Source of the DNA: Myxococcales bacterium
GTDB lineage: Bacteria > Myxococcota > Myxococcia > Myxococcales > Myxococcaceae
Assembly (NCBI GenBank): GCA_003153055.1
Contig: PMBV01000352.1
Location: 1 to 9,962, forward strand
Length of the DNA: 9,962 nucleotides
Direction: 5' to 3'
The notes beneath the pieces were generated by a model. The model worked only from the letters and a program-made list of their open reading frames with translations. It had not been told where the DNA came from and ran no database searches. The position numbers were made by a program, and so were the translations under genes. Shown piece after piece: positions 1-6,788 of the stretch; within the stretch, counting starts at the first letter, position 1, and every line of letters starts with the position of its first letter.

Positions 1-392
1 TCGAATTCCTCCGCCGCCTCGCCGCCCTCGTGCCCCCGCCCCGCGTCAACCTGGTCCGCTTCTTCGGCGTCTTCGCTCCCAACGCGAGCCTGCGCAAGCA
101 CCTGGTCCCCAAACCGCCCAAGCAGCTTCCCTCCCTGCCAGCTGTCCCACCCTCGCCCATCCCGGCCTCGACTCCTGCCGCCAAGTACCGCGTACCTTGG
201 GCCCTGCTGCTCCAGAAAACGTTCGCAGCTGACGTCCTCACCTGCGACAAGTGCGGAGGGCCTCGTCGAGTCGTCGCGTGCGTCTTCTCCCCCACCGTCG
301 CCCGGGAAATTCTCGAGCACCTTCGTCTGCCTGCACGGCCCCTTCCTCGGGCTCCTGCGCGAGGCCCTCCCCAACACGAGCTGTTCGCCTGA
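1..392 (+). CDS. IS91-type (Y2) transposase, C-terminal part, cut by window edge
   Basis: The frame is open from base 3, so the gene begins left of the window; the GTG at 30 is an internal Val and not a credible start. The visible ~129 residues match the C-terminal end of IS91-family rolling-circle transposases: first a segment resembling FLRRLAALVPPPRVNLVRF, then a variable proline-rich linker, then a zinc-knuckle-like LTCDKCGG (bases ~238-257), then the tail [15 protein letters not shown]. The catalytic HUH and tyrosine motifs would lie upstream, outside the window. The stop is TGA at 390-392. A second, broken copy of the same tail lies at 6787-6949 on the other strand. I am confident of the family; whether the full element is intact cannot be seen. 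Confidence 0.85.
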   Translation, partial: EFLRRLAALVPPPRVNLVRFFGVFAPNASLRKHLVPKPPKQLPSLPAVPPSPIPASTPAAKYRVPWALLLQKTFAADVLTCDKCGGPRRVVACVFSPTVAREILEHLRLPARPLPRAPARGPPQHELFA

Positions 393-534
393 GCTGCCGC
401 CAACCTGCCTCCTCCTCGTTCGCCGAGAACCGACTCGACTGCCCAGTACGCTGTTTCCCGGGCCTCAGCGACTCGCCTCGCGAGCTTCCGCCACACCCGA
501 CTTCCCCCTCAAGGCATCGCAGGTTCTGAACCTC
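393..534. other. 3' flank of the IS91-type transposase
   Basis: No gene is seen. The stretch probably contains the downstream (terminal) end of the IS91-like element, but I cannot fix its boundary. A short GAACC-TC-GGTTC inverted repeat at about 527-538 precedes and overlaps the repeat at 535. Confidence 0.3.
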
Positions 535-563
535 GGTTCGAAAGGGCCGGTTATCCTTCCTTG
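535..563 (+). repeat. 29-bp direct repeat, copy A
   Basis: This reads GG(T)TCGAAA, then GGGCCGGT, then TATCCTTCCTTG. It matches 6761-6788 in the same orientation with two base differences and one extra G (26 of 29 aligned positions). It lies about 140 bp downstream of the left transposase stop. Copy B directly abuts the right transposase remnant. The two copies bracket the 6.2-kb core. Origin is unknown: an IS end or a duplicated junction are both possible. Confidence 0.7.
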
Positions 564-830
564 ATCCATGCCGGGCTCACCGCGCTCTCACGAGCTCGAA
601 TGTCGGTCGCGAAGTTCGATGGCGCGAGGATCGACGGGACCGACTTCAGTGGCTCGGACATGGGTGGTCTTGATGAGGGGCGGTGTTTCGCTGCGCCGGT
701 CGCTGGGCGAGCTCGACGCCGAGCAGTTCCAAGGGCGACACGCGAGAAGGCCGCGGCGCAGGCGCAGAAGGCGCTCATCGACATGCTGCTGCGAAAGGGC
801 ATTCGCGTCACCCACGTGCTGGTGCGTCAG
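564..830 (+). pseudogene. decayed pentapeptide-repeat protein fragment
   Basis: In the frame running from the TTG at 561, five consecutive pentapeptides are readable at bases 594-668: ARMSV, AKFDG, ARIDG, TDFSG, SDMGG. This fits the A(D/N)LXX pattern of right-handed quadrilateral beta-helix proteins. After base ~668 the frame becomes arginine-rich and unlike a protein. Plausible pieces appear in different frames: LGELDAEQFQG around 705-740, and KAAAQAQKALIDMLLRKG around 752-810. That suggests several frameshifts. No ribosome-binding site or credible start is visible, and the 5' side runs into the repeat at 535-563. I read it as a relic of a longer gene whose front was lost at the repeat/IS junction. 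The 3' limit given is approximate. The original role is unknown. Confidence 0.45.
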
Positions 831-1355
831 CATCGCCACGACAAGCGCCCTTCCGTGCCCAGTCGACATCCGTCGCGACACTGCGGCCGGCGGTGCCGTA
901 GCAGCGCGTCATACTCACGCGCCATGCACGAGCCCTCTCGACCCCGTCAACAACGTCTTCGTGCACGAATACCACCAGCTCGGCACCCGAGGCTTCGAGC
1001 ACGCCCTGCCCAGCGCGCTGCCGCTGGCCCAGGCCGGAGGTTGAGCACCGGTAGCGGCCCGGCACCACGGGCGCGTTCGGCACCACCGCGCGGCCTGCAC
1101 CTGACTCGCTTCCACTTCAGTCTTCGCGCCCAATGCGACGTTGCGCCGCCGTCGCCCTGCCTCGGCCCGACACTGCACCAGCCATCCCGCGCGCCTTCGC
1201 CTGCACGCAGCCCGGGGAGATCTGCTCGAAGCGAACGATGGGGCTCCGGGGACACCGGGTCAGGGCGGCCCATGACCGGGCTTCGTGACCATTGGCTGCG
1301 GGCCAGGGGCGGCGAGCCGACATAGACAGGGCGAGTCCCTTTCCCGAGGTTCGCC
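831..1355. other. no recognisable gene; upstream region of the barrel/hydrolase operon
   Basis: Open frames exist here on both strands, but they are arginine/proline-rich shadow-type translations with no family I recognise. The last ~100 bp must carry the leader for the gene at 1356, whose GAGG ribosome-binding site is at 1346-1349. A CATAGA at 1321-1326 could serve as a -10, but no -35 at proper spacing is apparent, so I do not call a promoter. Confidence 0.4.
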
Positions 1356-1943
1356 GTGCCATTCGAACGCAGAAACCCGTCCGCCCGACTGCTCGCGCTC
1401 TCCGTCGCGCTCCTCACCGGGTCGGTGCGTGCCGAGACAACGGCGGAGCCGCCTGGCCGGAAGGGCGTGGGCATCTCACTCTCGTTCCTGGGGGAGAACC
1501 TGACACACCCCGGCGTGGTGGCGGGCGTGGAGTACCGCCTGCTCGCCCCGCGGCCTGGGCACGAACTGCTCGTCCGCGCCTTCCTGGGCGCCTACCTGCA
1601 CCCCTCGCTGTACTGGGCGCTGCTGGCTGGCGGCGAGCTCAGCTACCGTCTGACGGCCGGCTTCGGGCTGTGCGCGGAACTCACCGGCGGGCTCGGCTAC
1701 CTGCACACCACCGTCGCCAGCCCCGTCTACGAGTTGGGCAGCGACGGCCAGGTCGCCGCCGTCACCGACTGGGGCCGCCCAGCCTTCATGCCTTCGGCCT
1801 CGCTCGGCATCGGCTGGGACTTTCGGGACGTCGGGCTCCCGCTGCGCTTCATGCTCCGGCCGCAGGTCTTCTGGCAGTACCCCTACAACACCCATGCCCT
1901 GACCCACGTCGCCCTGTTGGTGGGCGTCACCTACTCGCTGTAG
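1356..1943 (+). CDS. small predicted outer-membrane beta-barrel protein (cassette copy 1)
   Basis: The protein has 195 residues and starts at GTG 1356, with GAGG at 1346-1349 and 6-nt spacing. Residues 1-26 form a Sec signal peptide: RR near the start, a hydrophobic LLALSVALL core, and a VRA/ET cleavage site. The mature ~170 residues alternate hydrophobic and polar positions, are rich in Gly, Tyr and Leu, and end in GVTYSL, which resembles a terminal barrel strand. The length suits an eight-stranded barrel. It is a diverged paralogue of the protein at 2991: shared blocks include ENLTHPG/ENFALPG, GYLHTTVASP/GYQHLFNAAP and the C-terminal GLPLRFML/GLPVELFF stretch. The lipobox hydrolase at 1963 starts 19 bp downstream, suggesting a common transcript. 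I know no named family for it; the barrel assignment is inferred from composition and paralogy. Confidence 0.7.
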   Translation: MPFERRNPSARLLALSVALLTGSVRAETTAEPPGRKGVGISLSFLGENLTHPGVVAGVEYRLLAPRPGHELLVRAFLGAYLHPSLYWALLAGGELSYRLTAGFGLCAELTGGLGYLHTTVASPVYELGSDGQVAAVTDWGRPAFMPSASLGIGWDFRDVGLPLRFMLRPQVFWQYPYNTHALTHVALLVGVTYSL

Positions 1944-1962
1944 CGGAAAGTCCAAAGAGCCC

Positions 1963-2994
1963 ATGCGCACTCGAGTCATCCTGTTGGTCGCGGTCTGGCT
2001 GGCCGCCTGTGGCCCAGCGACCCCCGTGGACGACCTGTTCTACGTCCGATCGAACGGCGCCCTGATGCCGGTCTGGCTGCGGGGCAACCCGTCGTCGGGC
2101 ACGGTGGTGCTCTTCCTGGCCGGCGGACCCGGCCCGGGCCTGTTCTACGAGGAGGAGCCCGTCTTCCGCCGCCTGGAACAGAAGTACGTGGTGGCCTTCT
2201 GGGACCAACGGGCCGCAGGAGGCGTGCAGGGCACCGCCGCCCCCGAGACGCTGACGCTCGCGCAGTACGTGGCCGACGCTGACGCCGTCATCCAGGCCAT
2301 CGAACAGCGGCAGAAGCCCGCGCGCATTGCGTTGTTGGGGTGGAGCTGGGGCGGACTGATCGGCCAGGCGTACCTGGCGGAGCCTGCCCGCCAGGCGCAC
2401 ATCGCAGGGTGGATCAACACCGACGGTCTGCACCACCGCGCCAGAAGCGACGCGCTCAGCCGTGAGTGGGCGATGAGTGAGGCCCGCCAGCGGGTCGAGG
2501 CCGCCGATGAGGTCGATCACTGGCGCGCCGCGCTGGACTGGTACGGCGCGCACCCGAGCCTCGGCTGCCAGGACTGGGCGCAGCACGGGGCGTATCTCAC
2601 GGAGCTCTCGCCCGCCCGTCACCCGGAGCGCCTCCGGACCCTGGGCTCTTGGGGCTTCAACCTCTTCGGGCCGTTCGCAGGCCTCGCCACGCTCTCCAAC
2701 TATGGCTACACCACCGAGCAGGCGCTGACGCCGGGCTCGCCGCTGTGCGCTGCCGTGAACACCGACCTGACCGCCTCGCTGCCGCGGATCACCGTGCCCA
2801 GCCTGGTCGTCTGGGGCCGGCACGACCAGGGGGTGCCCCTGGCGTCAGGTGAAGAGGCGTACGCGCTCCTGGGCGCGCCGGCGGAGCGCAAGTCGCTGGT
2901 CGTCCTCGACGACGCGGACCACTCGGCCCTCGTCCAGCAGCCGGACGCGTTCGACGACGTCGTCGAGCCATTCCTCGATGGGCTCTCACCTTGA
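1963..2994 (+). CDS. alpha/beta hydrolase lipoprotein, proline-iminopeptidase-like (cassette copy 1)
   Basis: The protein has 343 residues. The N-terminus carries a signal peptide with lipobox LAAC (Cys16), so it is predicted to be lipid-anchored in the envelope. The fold motifs are in order: oxyanion-side GGPGPG (54-59); the FWDQRAAG block (79-86) typical of S33 prolyl-aminopeptidase-like enzymes; nucleophile elbow GWSWGG with Ser128; acid WGRHD with Asp288; and DADHS with His320. The catalytic triad is therefore complete, and the enzyme should cleave an ester, amide or N-terminal peptide bond; the substrate is not predictable. The residue before Ser is Trp where the paralogue at 3599 has His. 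The ribosome-binding site is weak (GGAAAG at 1945-1950, 12 nt away). The stop overlaps the next gene's TTG start (TTGA). Confidence 0.88.
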   Translation: MRTRVILLVAVWLAACGPATPVDDLFYVRSNGALMPVWLRGNPSSGTVVLFLAGGPGPGLFYEEEPVFRRLEQKYVVAFWDQRAAGGVQGTAAPETLTLAQYVADADAVIQAIEQRQKPARIALLGWSWGGLIGQAYLAEPARQAHIAGWINTDGLHHRARSDALSREWAMSEARQRVEAADEVDHWRAALDWYGAHPSLGCQDWAQHGAYLTELSPARHPERLRTLGSWGFNLFGPFAGLATLSNYGYTTEQALTPGSPLCAAVNTDLTASLPRITVPSLVVWGRHDQGVPLASGEEAYALLGAPAERKSLVVLDDADHSALVQQPDAFDDVVEPFLDGLSP

Positions 2995-3602
2995 GCAATT
3001 CCACCACGTGGGTGTCTGTCGTTGTCCTGGTGGGCCTGCTCGCGCCCGTCCTGGCGCGGGCGGAGTCCACCGGCCTGGCCGCCAGCCCGGCTGTCGGGTC
3101 GCAGAACGAGCTGCGCATCGGAGGGGGCCTCTTCGCGGAAAACTTCGCGTTGCCCGGCTACTTGCTGAACGTCGAGCGGCCCTTCGCGACGAGCGCGCGC
3201 AGCTCGTGGATGCTCGATGTCGGCACGGGCGGGGTCTTCGCCCCTCCTCTCTTCCACGCCTTCTTCGTCTACGGCGGGGTCGCTTGGCGGCTGAGCCTGC
3301 CGGTCGGCTTCTTCGCCGAGATCGCGTTCCGCCTCGGCTATCAGCATCTCTTCAACGCCGCGCCGATCCTGTCGTTCACCGGCGGCCGCGTCGTCGAGGC
3401 GCCGAACACCGGCCACCCGATGTTGTTCGGCCAGCTTCCCCTCGGCGGAGGGTATGACTTCGAGAAGCACCTGGGGCTCCCGGTCGAGTTGTTCTTCTCG
3501 TTCGGGGTCGTCGTCGAGTACCCCACCAACGCCTGGGTCGCGGTGCACTGGGCCTCCCAGGTCGGCCTCCGGTACACCCTTCGCTGGGGAGCGGCGCGAT
3601 GA
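2991..3602 (+). CDS. small predicted outer-membrane beta-barrel protein (cassette copy 2)
   Basis: The protein has 203 residues and is a diverged paralogue of the one at 1356, with the same length class and order of blocks (ENFALPG, GYQHLFNAAP, GHPMLFGQLPLGGGYDF, then GLPVELFFSF). The signal peptide is residues 1-24: a VVVLVGLLAPVL core with an ARA/ES cleavage site. The start is a TTG overlapping the hydrolase stop (TTGA, 2991-2994), with no strong Shine-Dalgarno. I therefore infer translation by coupling to the upstream gene. A GTG at 3012 is the only nearby alternative and also lacks a site. At the 3' end it overlaps the next gene by 4 bp (ATGA), adding a short RWGAAR tail beyond the point where copy 1 ends. 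The barrel prediction is inferred, and the function is unknown. It is probably an outer-membrane partner of the adjacent lipoprotein enzymes. Confidence 0.7.
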   Translation: MSNSTTWVSVVVLVGLLAPVLARAESTGLAASPAVGSQNELRIGGGLFAENFALPGYLLNVERPFATSARSSWMLDVGTGGVFAPPLFHAFFVYGGVAWRLSLPVGFFAEIAFRLGYQHLFNAAPILSFTGGRVVEAPNTGHPMLFGQLPLGGGYDFEKHLGLPVELFFSFGVVVEYPTNAWVAVHWASQVGLRYTLRWGAAR

Positions 3603-4660
3603 GGCCCCGGGCGGCCCTGGTGCTCTGGCTGGTGCTGGTCGGCGGCTGCGCAGAGGCTGGCAGCTACGAGGCGGTGGAGACCTTCTTCCTGAGGAACGAC
3701 GGCGCGGACATGCCGGTCTGGATCACTGGAAACACCGACGCGCAGAGCGTGCTCATCTTCCTCAACGGGGGCCCGGGCGGCGGGAGTTCCGGGTTCTGGA
3801 AGTTCACCGCGTTTTCACAACTGGCCGAGAAGTACACCCTGGTCTTCTGGGACCAACGAAGCGCCGGGTTCACCCTGGGCAGCCCCCCCGAGGCCACGCT
3901 GACCGCCGAGGCCAGTGCCCTCGACCTCGACCTGCTGGTCGAGGTCATTCGGGCCAGGCTGCCTGGTCGCCGGGTATTCCTGATGGGGCACAGCTGGGGC
4001 GGCCAGCTCGGCTCCATCTACCTCTCGGACCCCGTGCGACAGGCGAAGATTGCCGGCTGGGTGGAAGTCGACGGCGCCCACAACTTCAAGGCGGGCTCCA
4101 GGCTCTCCGCGGAGTGGGTGAAGGAGCGCGCCAGCCAGCGCCTGCTGGAGCCCTCACTCTCCCGGGACGACCGCACCTACTGGACCGAAGCCATCACCTG
4201 GTACGAGCACAACCCGGTGGACTCGTGGGGCATCGACTTCGGCGGCTACCCGACTGAATGGATCAAGCACGTGGAGCACGTCGTCAAGGCCAATGGCTAC
4301 GTTCCCGCTGACAAGAGGGGCCTTGTCGATTCCGAGTTCAAGAAGGCTGGTACGTACAGCCGATTTGTCGGTCTCTACGCCACGGGGATGGCGCGGTGGT
4401 ACGGCCGCCCGCTCTGGAACCTGGACGCCACACCCGTGATGTCTGCCATCACGCTGCCCACGCTGATCATCTGGGGTGAGGAGGGTGAGGAGGACGGCAT
4501 CCTGCCCCGGGCCCTCGCGGCGGACGCCTTGGACGCCCTCGGCACCCCGCCAGACCAGAAGCGCGTCGTCTACTTCGAGGACTCGGGCCATTCCCCGCTG
4601 ATTGACGCCCCCTTCGAGTTCGCCGCCGCGGTGATTGCCTTCGTCGACGAGGCCCGATGA
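3599..4660 (+). CDS. alpha/beta hydrolase lipoprotein, proline-iminopeptidase-like (cassette copy 2)
   Basis: The protein has 353 residues and is a clear paralogue of the hydrolase at 1963: it shares MPVW near residue 38, the FWDQRSAG block (83-90) and an IAGW...DG motif. The signal peptide ends in VGGC (Cys17), predicting a lipoprotein. Active-site motifs are NGGPGGG (56-62), GHSWGG with Ser132, and DSGHS with His331. The acid loop is enlarged (WGEEGEEDG, 292-300) compared with the WGRHD of the paralogue; Asp299 is the likeliest acid. The ATG overlaps the upstream stop (ATGA), and GGAG at 3588-3591 sits 7 nt before it, a good ribosome-binding site. This is the last gene of the cassette pair; a 101-bp gap separates it from the sensor kinase. 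The substrate is unknown; peptidase, esterase or lactonase activity all fit the fold. Confidence 0.88.
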   Translation: MRPRAALVLWLVLVGGCAEAGSYEAVETFFLRNDGADMPVWITGNTDAQSVLIFLNGGPGGGSSGFWKFTAFSQLAEKYTLVFWDQRSAGFTLGSPPEATLTAEASALDLDLLVEVIRARLPGRRVFLMGHSWGGQLGSIYLSDPVRQAKIAGWVEVDGAHNFKAGSRLSAEWVKERASQRLLEPSLSRDDRTYWTEAITWYEHNPVDSWGIDFGGYPTEWIKHVEHVVKANGYVPADKRGLVDSEFKKAGTYSRFVGLYATGMARWYGRPLWNLDATPVMSAITLPTLIIWGEEGEEDGILPRALAADALDALGTPPDQKRVVYFEDSGHSPLIDAPFEFAAAVIAFVDEAR

Positions 4661-4761
4661 AGGCCTGCGCCGCACGAGCCCCCCGCGCCCCGCCCGCCCC
4701 TCGGTCGCTTACCGGTTGACCGCGATGTGGGGTGCGCCCACTGTCGTGTAGGGTCTCGTCC
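4661..4761 (+). promoter_or_regulatory. intergenic leader of the two-component genes, possible promoter
   Basis: This 101-bp gap is the largest break in the plus-strand gene run. It holds a TTGACC at 4716-4721 that could be a -35; the best hexamer at 17-nt spacing (CACTGT, 4739-4744) is a poor -10. The AGGG at 4750-4753 lies 8 nt before GTG 4762 and supports that start. No clear terminator hairpin is seen. The gap could allow separate expression of the regulators, but this is unproven. Confidence 0.3.
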
Positions 4762-5868
4762 GTGTCGAGTCAGCGCCCCCGGTTCATTGCCACGCCGACC
4801 GTCCTGGTGACGTTGGCCACCACCGTACCCGGATTGTTGGTGGGTCTCAGCGGCCCCCGCTTCGCCGGCACCTTCGCGACCAGCCTGGTCTTCGGCGGCG
4901 TGCTGCTGGTCTCGACGGTGGGGATGGCCCGGGCGGAGCGGCGCGAGGGGTCGACGGCGCTGACCGCGATGCTCGGCACCTATGGGGGGTTGGTGGCCGC
5001 CTCGCTGGTGCTCACGGAGGGCCGCGCCTTTCTGGTGGCGATGCCCTTCATCAGCATGCTCGTCCTCTATCTGTCGCTGGCGCCCACGTCGCTTGGGCTG
5101 GCGCTGCTCACCCTGGTGATGTCGCAGATCTTCGCCCAGCGGCTTTCGGGCACCACGTTGGCAGGGGCGATCGCGCAATTCGTCTCGGCCGAGGTGTTCG
5201 TGGTCGTCTTCTCGCTCATCGCGCGGCGCGAACGGTACGCCCGCGCCCACATCGAACGGCTCAACCGACAGGTCGCCGAGCTCGCCACCGCGCGCGAGCG
5301 CAACCGACTCGCGCGGGAGCTGCACGACAGCCTGGGGCATTGCCTCACCATCGTCAGTGTTCAGCTCGAGGCCGCGCGCGCCACGAAGGGCGGCGACGAC
5401 GAGCGGCTGGCGCGCATCCAACAGGTGGTGCGCAACGGGCTGGCTGAGCTTCGCAGCGCGGTCACGCTGCTGCGCGAGGGCCCGGCGCGCCCACTGCCGG
5501 CCGCGCTCGAGGGGCTGGTGGCCGAGTGCGACGCGGCCGGCCTGCCCGTCACGCTCCAGATCACCGGCGCGAGGCGGCCCCTCATCCCAGAGGTCGAGCT
5601 GACGCTCTTCCGGGCGGCGCAGGAGGCCCTGACCAACGTCCAGCGCCACGCCCGCGCCTCAGGCGTCGGCGTGTCGCTGGCCTATGACCTAGCCTCGGTG
5701 AAGCTCGCGGTCGCTGACGACGGGGTCGGCTCCGGGGCGGTGGCGTCGCGTGATGGACACGGCTTGATGGGGCTGCGCGAGCGCGTGACGCAGCTCGGAG
5801 GCCGCGTGGCCATCGACGCGGGTGCGGCGGGTGGCTTCACCCTCGTCGTCGAGGTGCCCACGAGATGA
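4762..5868 (+). CDS. NarL-family sensor histidine kinase (HisKA_3, HATPase_c)
   Basis: The protein has 368 residues from GTG 4762, chosen because AGGG at 4750-4753 is well placed; a GTG at 4732 would add ten residues and has no site. The first ~154 residues contain about six hydrophobic membrane segments with short loops and no large periplasmic domain, so it probably senses within or at the membrane. A short coiled linker (IERLNRQVAELATARERN) leads to the HisKA_3 box RLARELHDSLGH, with phospho-acceptor His188. The ATPase domain shows the N box EALTNVQRHA (Asn292), the G1 box DDGVGSG (~319-325) and the G2 box GHGLMGLRER (~332-341). All catalytic residues are present. It overlaps the response regulator by 4 bp (ATGA), so the pair is certainly cognate. 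The signal is unknown; the upstream envelope genes are candidates for its regulon. Confidence 0.93.
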   Translation: MSSQRPRFIATPTVLVTLATTVPGLLVGLSGPRFAGTFATSLVFGGVLLVSTVGMARAERREGSTALTAMLGTYGGLVAASLVLTEGRAFLVAMPFISMLVLYLSLAPTSLGLALLTLVMSQIFAQRLSGTTLAGAIAQFVSAEVFVVVFSLIARRERYARAHIERLNRQVAELATARERNRLARELHDSLGHCLTIVSVQLEAARATKGGDDERLARIQQVVRNGLAELRSAVTLLREGPARPLPAALEGLVAECDAAGLPVTLQITGARRPLIPEVELTLFRAAQEALTNVQRHARASGVGVSLAYDLASVKLAVADDGVGSGAVASRDGHGLMGLRERVTQLGGRVAIDAGAAGGFTLVVEVPTR

Positions 5869-6506
5869 TCCGGGTCGTGGTGGTGGATGATCAACCGCTC
5901 TACCGCGAGGGCGTCCGCGCCGTGCTGGGCGGTGACCCGGCCCTCACCGTGGTGGCGGAGGCGGCCGACGGCCAGCAAGCGCTCGAGGCCTGCGAACAGC
6001 ACCGGCCCGACGTGGTGCTGATGGACCTGCAGATGCCGGTGATGGACGGAGTGGTCGCGACCCGCCGGCTCACGGTCCAGCTGCCGACGGCGCGGGTCCT
6101 GGTGCTCACGACCTTCGAGGATGATGAACACATCTTCGAGGCGCTGCGCGCAGGCGCGGTCGGCTACCTCCTCAAAGACGCGACCGCTGACCGGCTCCGG
6201 GAGGCGGTGCACGCTGCAGCCCGGGGGGAGTCCTTCCTTGCGCCCGCGGTCGCCTCGCTCGTCCTGGGGGAACTCCAGCGCCTGCGTGCCCGACAGCCCG
6301 AGGCCGCCCGGATCGATCCCTTCACCGAGCGAGAGCGCGGGGTGCTCGGGCTGTTGTCGCGAGGCGCGTCGAACAAGGAGATCGCCTCAGCGCTCTTCCT
6401 CTCCGAGGGCACCGTGAAGAACCACCTCACTGCCATCTTCGCCAAGCTCGAGGTCAGCGACCGCACCCAGGCGGCGCTCAAGGCGCGTGAGCTGGGGTTC
6501 CTCTGA
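5865..6506 (+). CDS. NarL/FixJ-type response regulator (REC + LuxR/GerE HTH)
   Basis: The protein has 213 residues. The receiver domain (~1-120) has the acidic pocket DD (8-9), phospho-acceptor Asp54 in VLMDLQMP, Thr82 in LVLTTF, and Lys104 in GYLLKD. The C-terminal LuxR-type helix-turn-helix (~148-210) contains TERERGVLGLLSRG, SNKEIASALFLSEGTVKNHL and a KLEV dimer segment, as in DNA-binding NarL-class regulators. It should be phosphorylated by the kinase whose stop it overlaps, and then bind target promoters. No obvious NarL-type operator was identified by eye upstream of 1356 or 4762. The coding region ends just before the repeat/transposase scar zone. The domain and partner assignment is secure; the targets are unknown. 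Confidence 0.95.
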   Translation: MIRVVVVDDQPLYREGVRAVLGGDPALTVVAEAADGQQALEACEQHRPDVVLMDLQMPVMDGVVATRRLTVQLPTARVLVLTTFEDDEHIFEALRAGAVGYLLKDATADRLREAVHAAARGESFLAPAVASLVLGELQRLRARQPEAARIDPFTERERGVLGLLSRGASNKEIASALFLSEGTVKNHLTAIFAKLEVSDRTQAALKARELGFL

Positions 6507-6760
6507 CTGACTGAGGTGTCGGTGGGAGCCCTCGAAGCCAGGCTCGACTCAGCGCCACAGGCCGATCCGAAGCGCACCGGCCAGCCGCAGCACCGGCTCG
6601 CGGGGTGCGCCGCTGGCGAGCAGCGCGTCGAGGCGTGGCGGGGCGGGGCGGGAAGCGCTGGCCTCTGGCGCGGTGCGCCGAGGGCCCAGGAAGAAAGAGC
6701 ACGCGTCGGCCGAAGGCTTCTCTGATTTCCCCTCGCATCGCTCGACGGGCTCTGCCCGTC
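6507..6760. other. intergenic scar region; possible gene tail on minus strand
   Basis: There is no recognisable gene. On the minus strand, an open frame from 6779 to a TGA at 6549 ends in a reasonably protein-like stretch (RLDALLASGAPREPVLRLAG, then ALRIGLWR). This could be the tail of a gene whose front was lost when the IS91-type remnant arrived. I do not recognise it and would not rely on it. A perfect hairpin, GACGGGC-TCT-GCCCGTC, occupies 6744-6760, immediately before repeat copy B. It could be a terminator-like stem or part of an IS end; no T-run follows on the plus strand. Confidence 0.25.
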
Positions 6761-6788
6761 GGCTCGAAAGGCCGGTCATCCTTCCTTG
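6761..6788 (+). repeat. 28-bp direct repeat, copy B
   Basis: This is nearly identical to 535-563 and in the same orientation. It begins exactly where homology to the transposase tail (minus strand, 6787 upward) stops, and it is preceded by the 7-bp-stem hairpin at 6744-6760. The adjacency makes an IS-end origin plausible, though relative to its transposase fragment it points the opposite way from copy A. Confidence 0.7.

Noticed and set aside
947..1474. Minus-strand frame spanning the upstream region and start of the first barrel gene
   Set aside because: Arg/Gly/Pro-rich, overlaps the barrel signal peptide, no ribosome-binding site and no family resemblance.
1927..3548. Two long minus-strand frames (1927-2823 and 2706-3548) opposite the hydrolase and barrel
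   Set aside because: They are shadows of genes with signal peptides and a complete catalytic triad; they have no recognisable motifs of their own.
4570..5649. Long minus-strand frame opposite the sensor kinase
   Set aside because: It is antisense to a kinase with all motifs intact; its composition (His/Arg/Gly/Gln-rich) is typical of high-GC shadow frames.
6744..6760. Hairpin as an intrinsic terminator of the response-regulator gene
   Set aside because: It lies about 240 bp past the stop, has no downstream T-run, and abuts the repeat; an IS-related structure is at least as likely.
535..6788. Direct repeats as attachment sites of an integrated element
   Set aside because: No integrase, excisionase or tRNA target is present, and the copies are imperfect; an IS-related origin is simpler.
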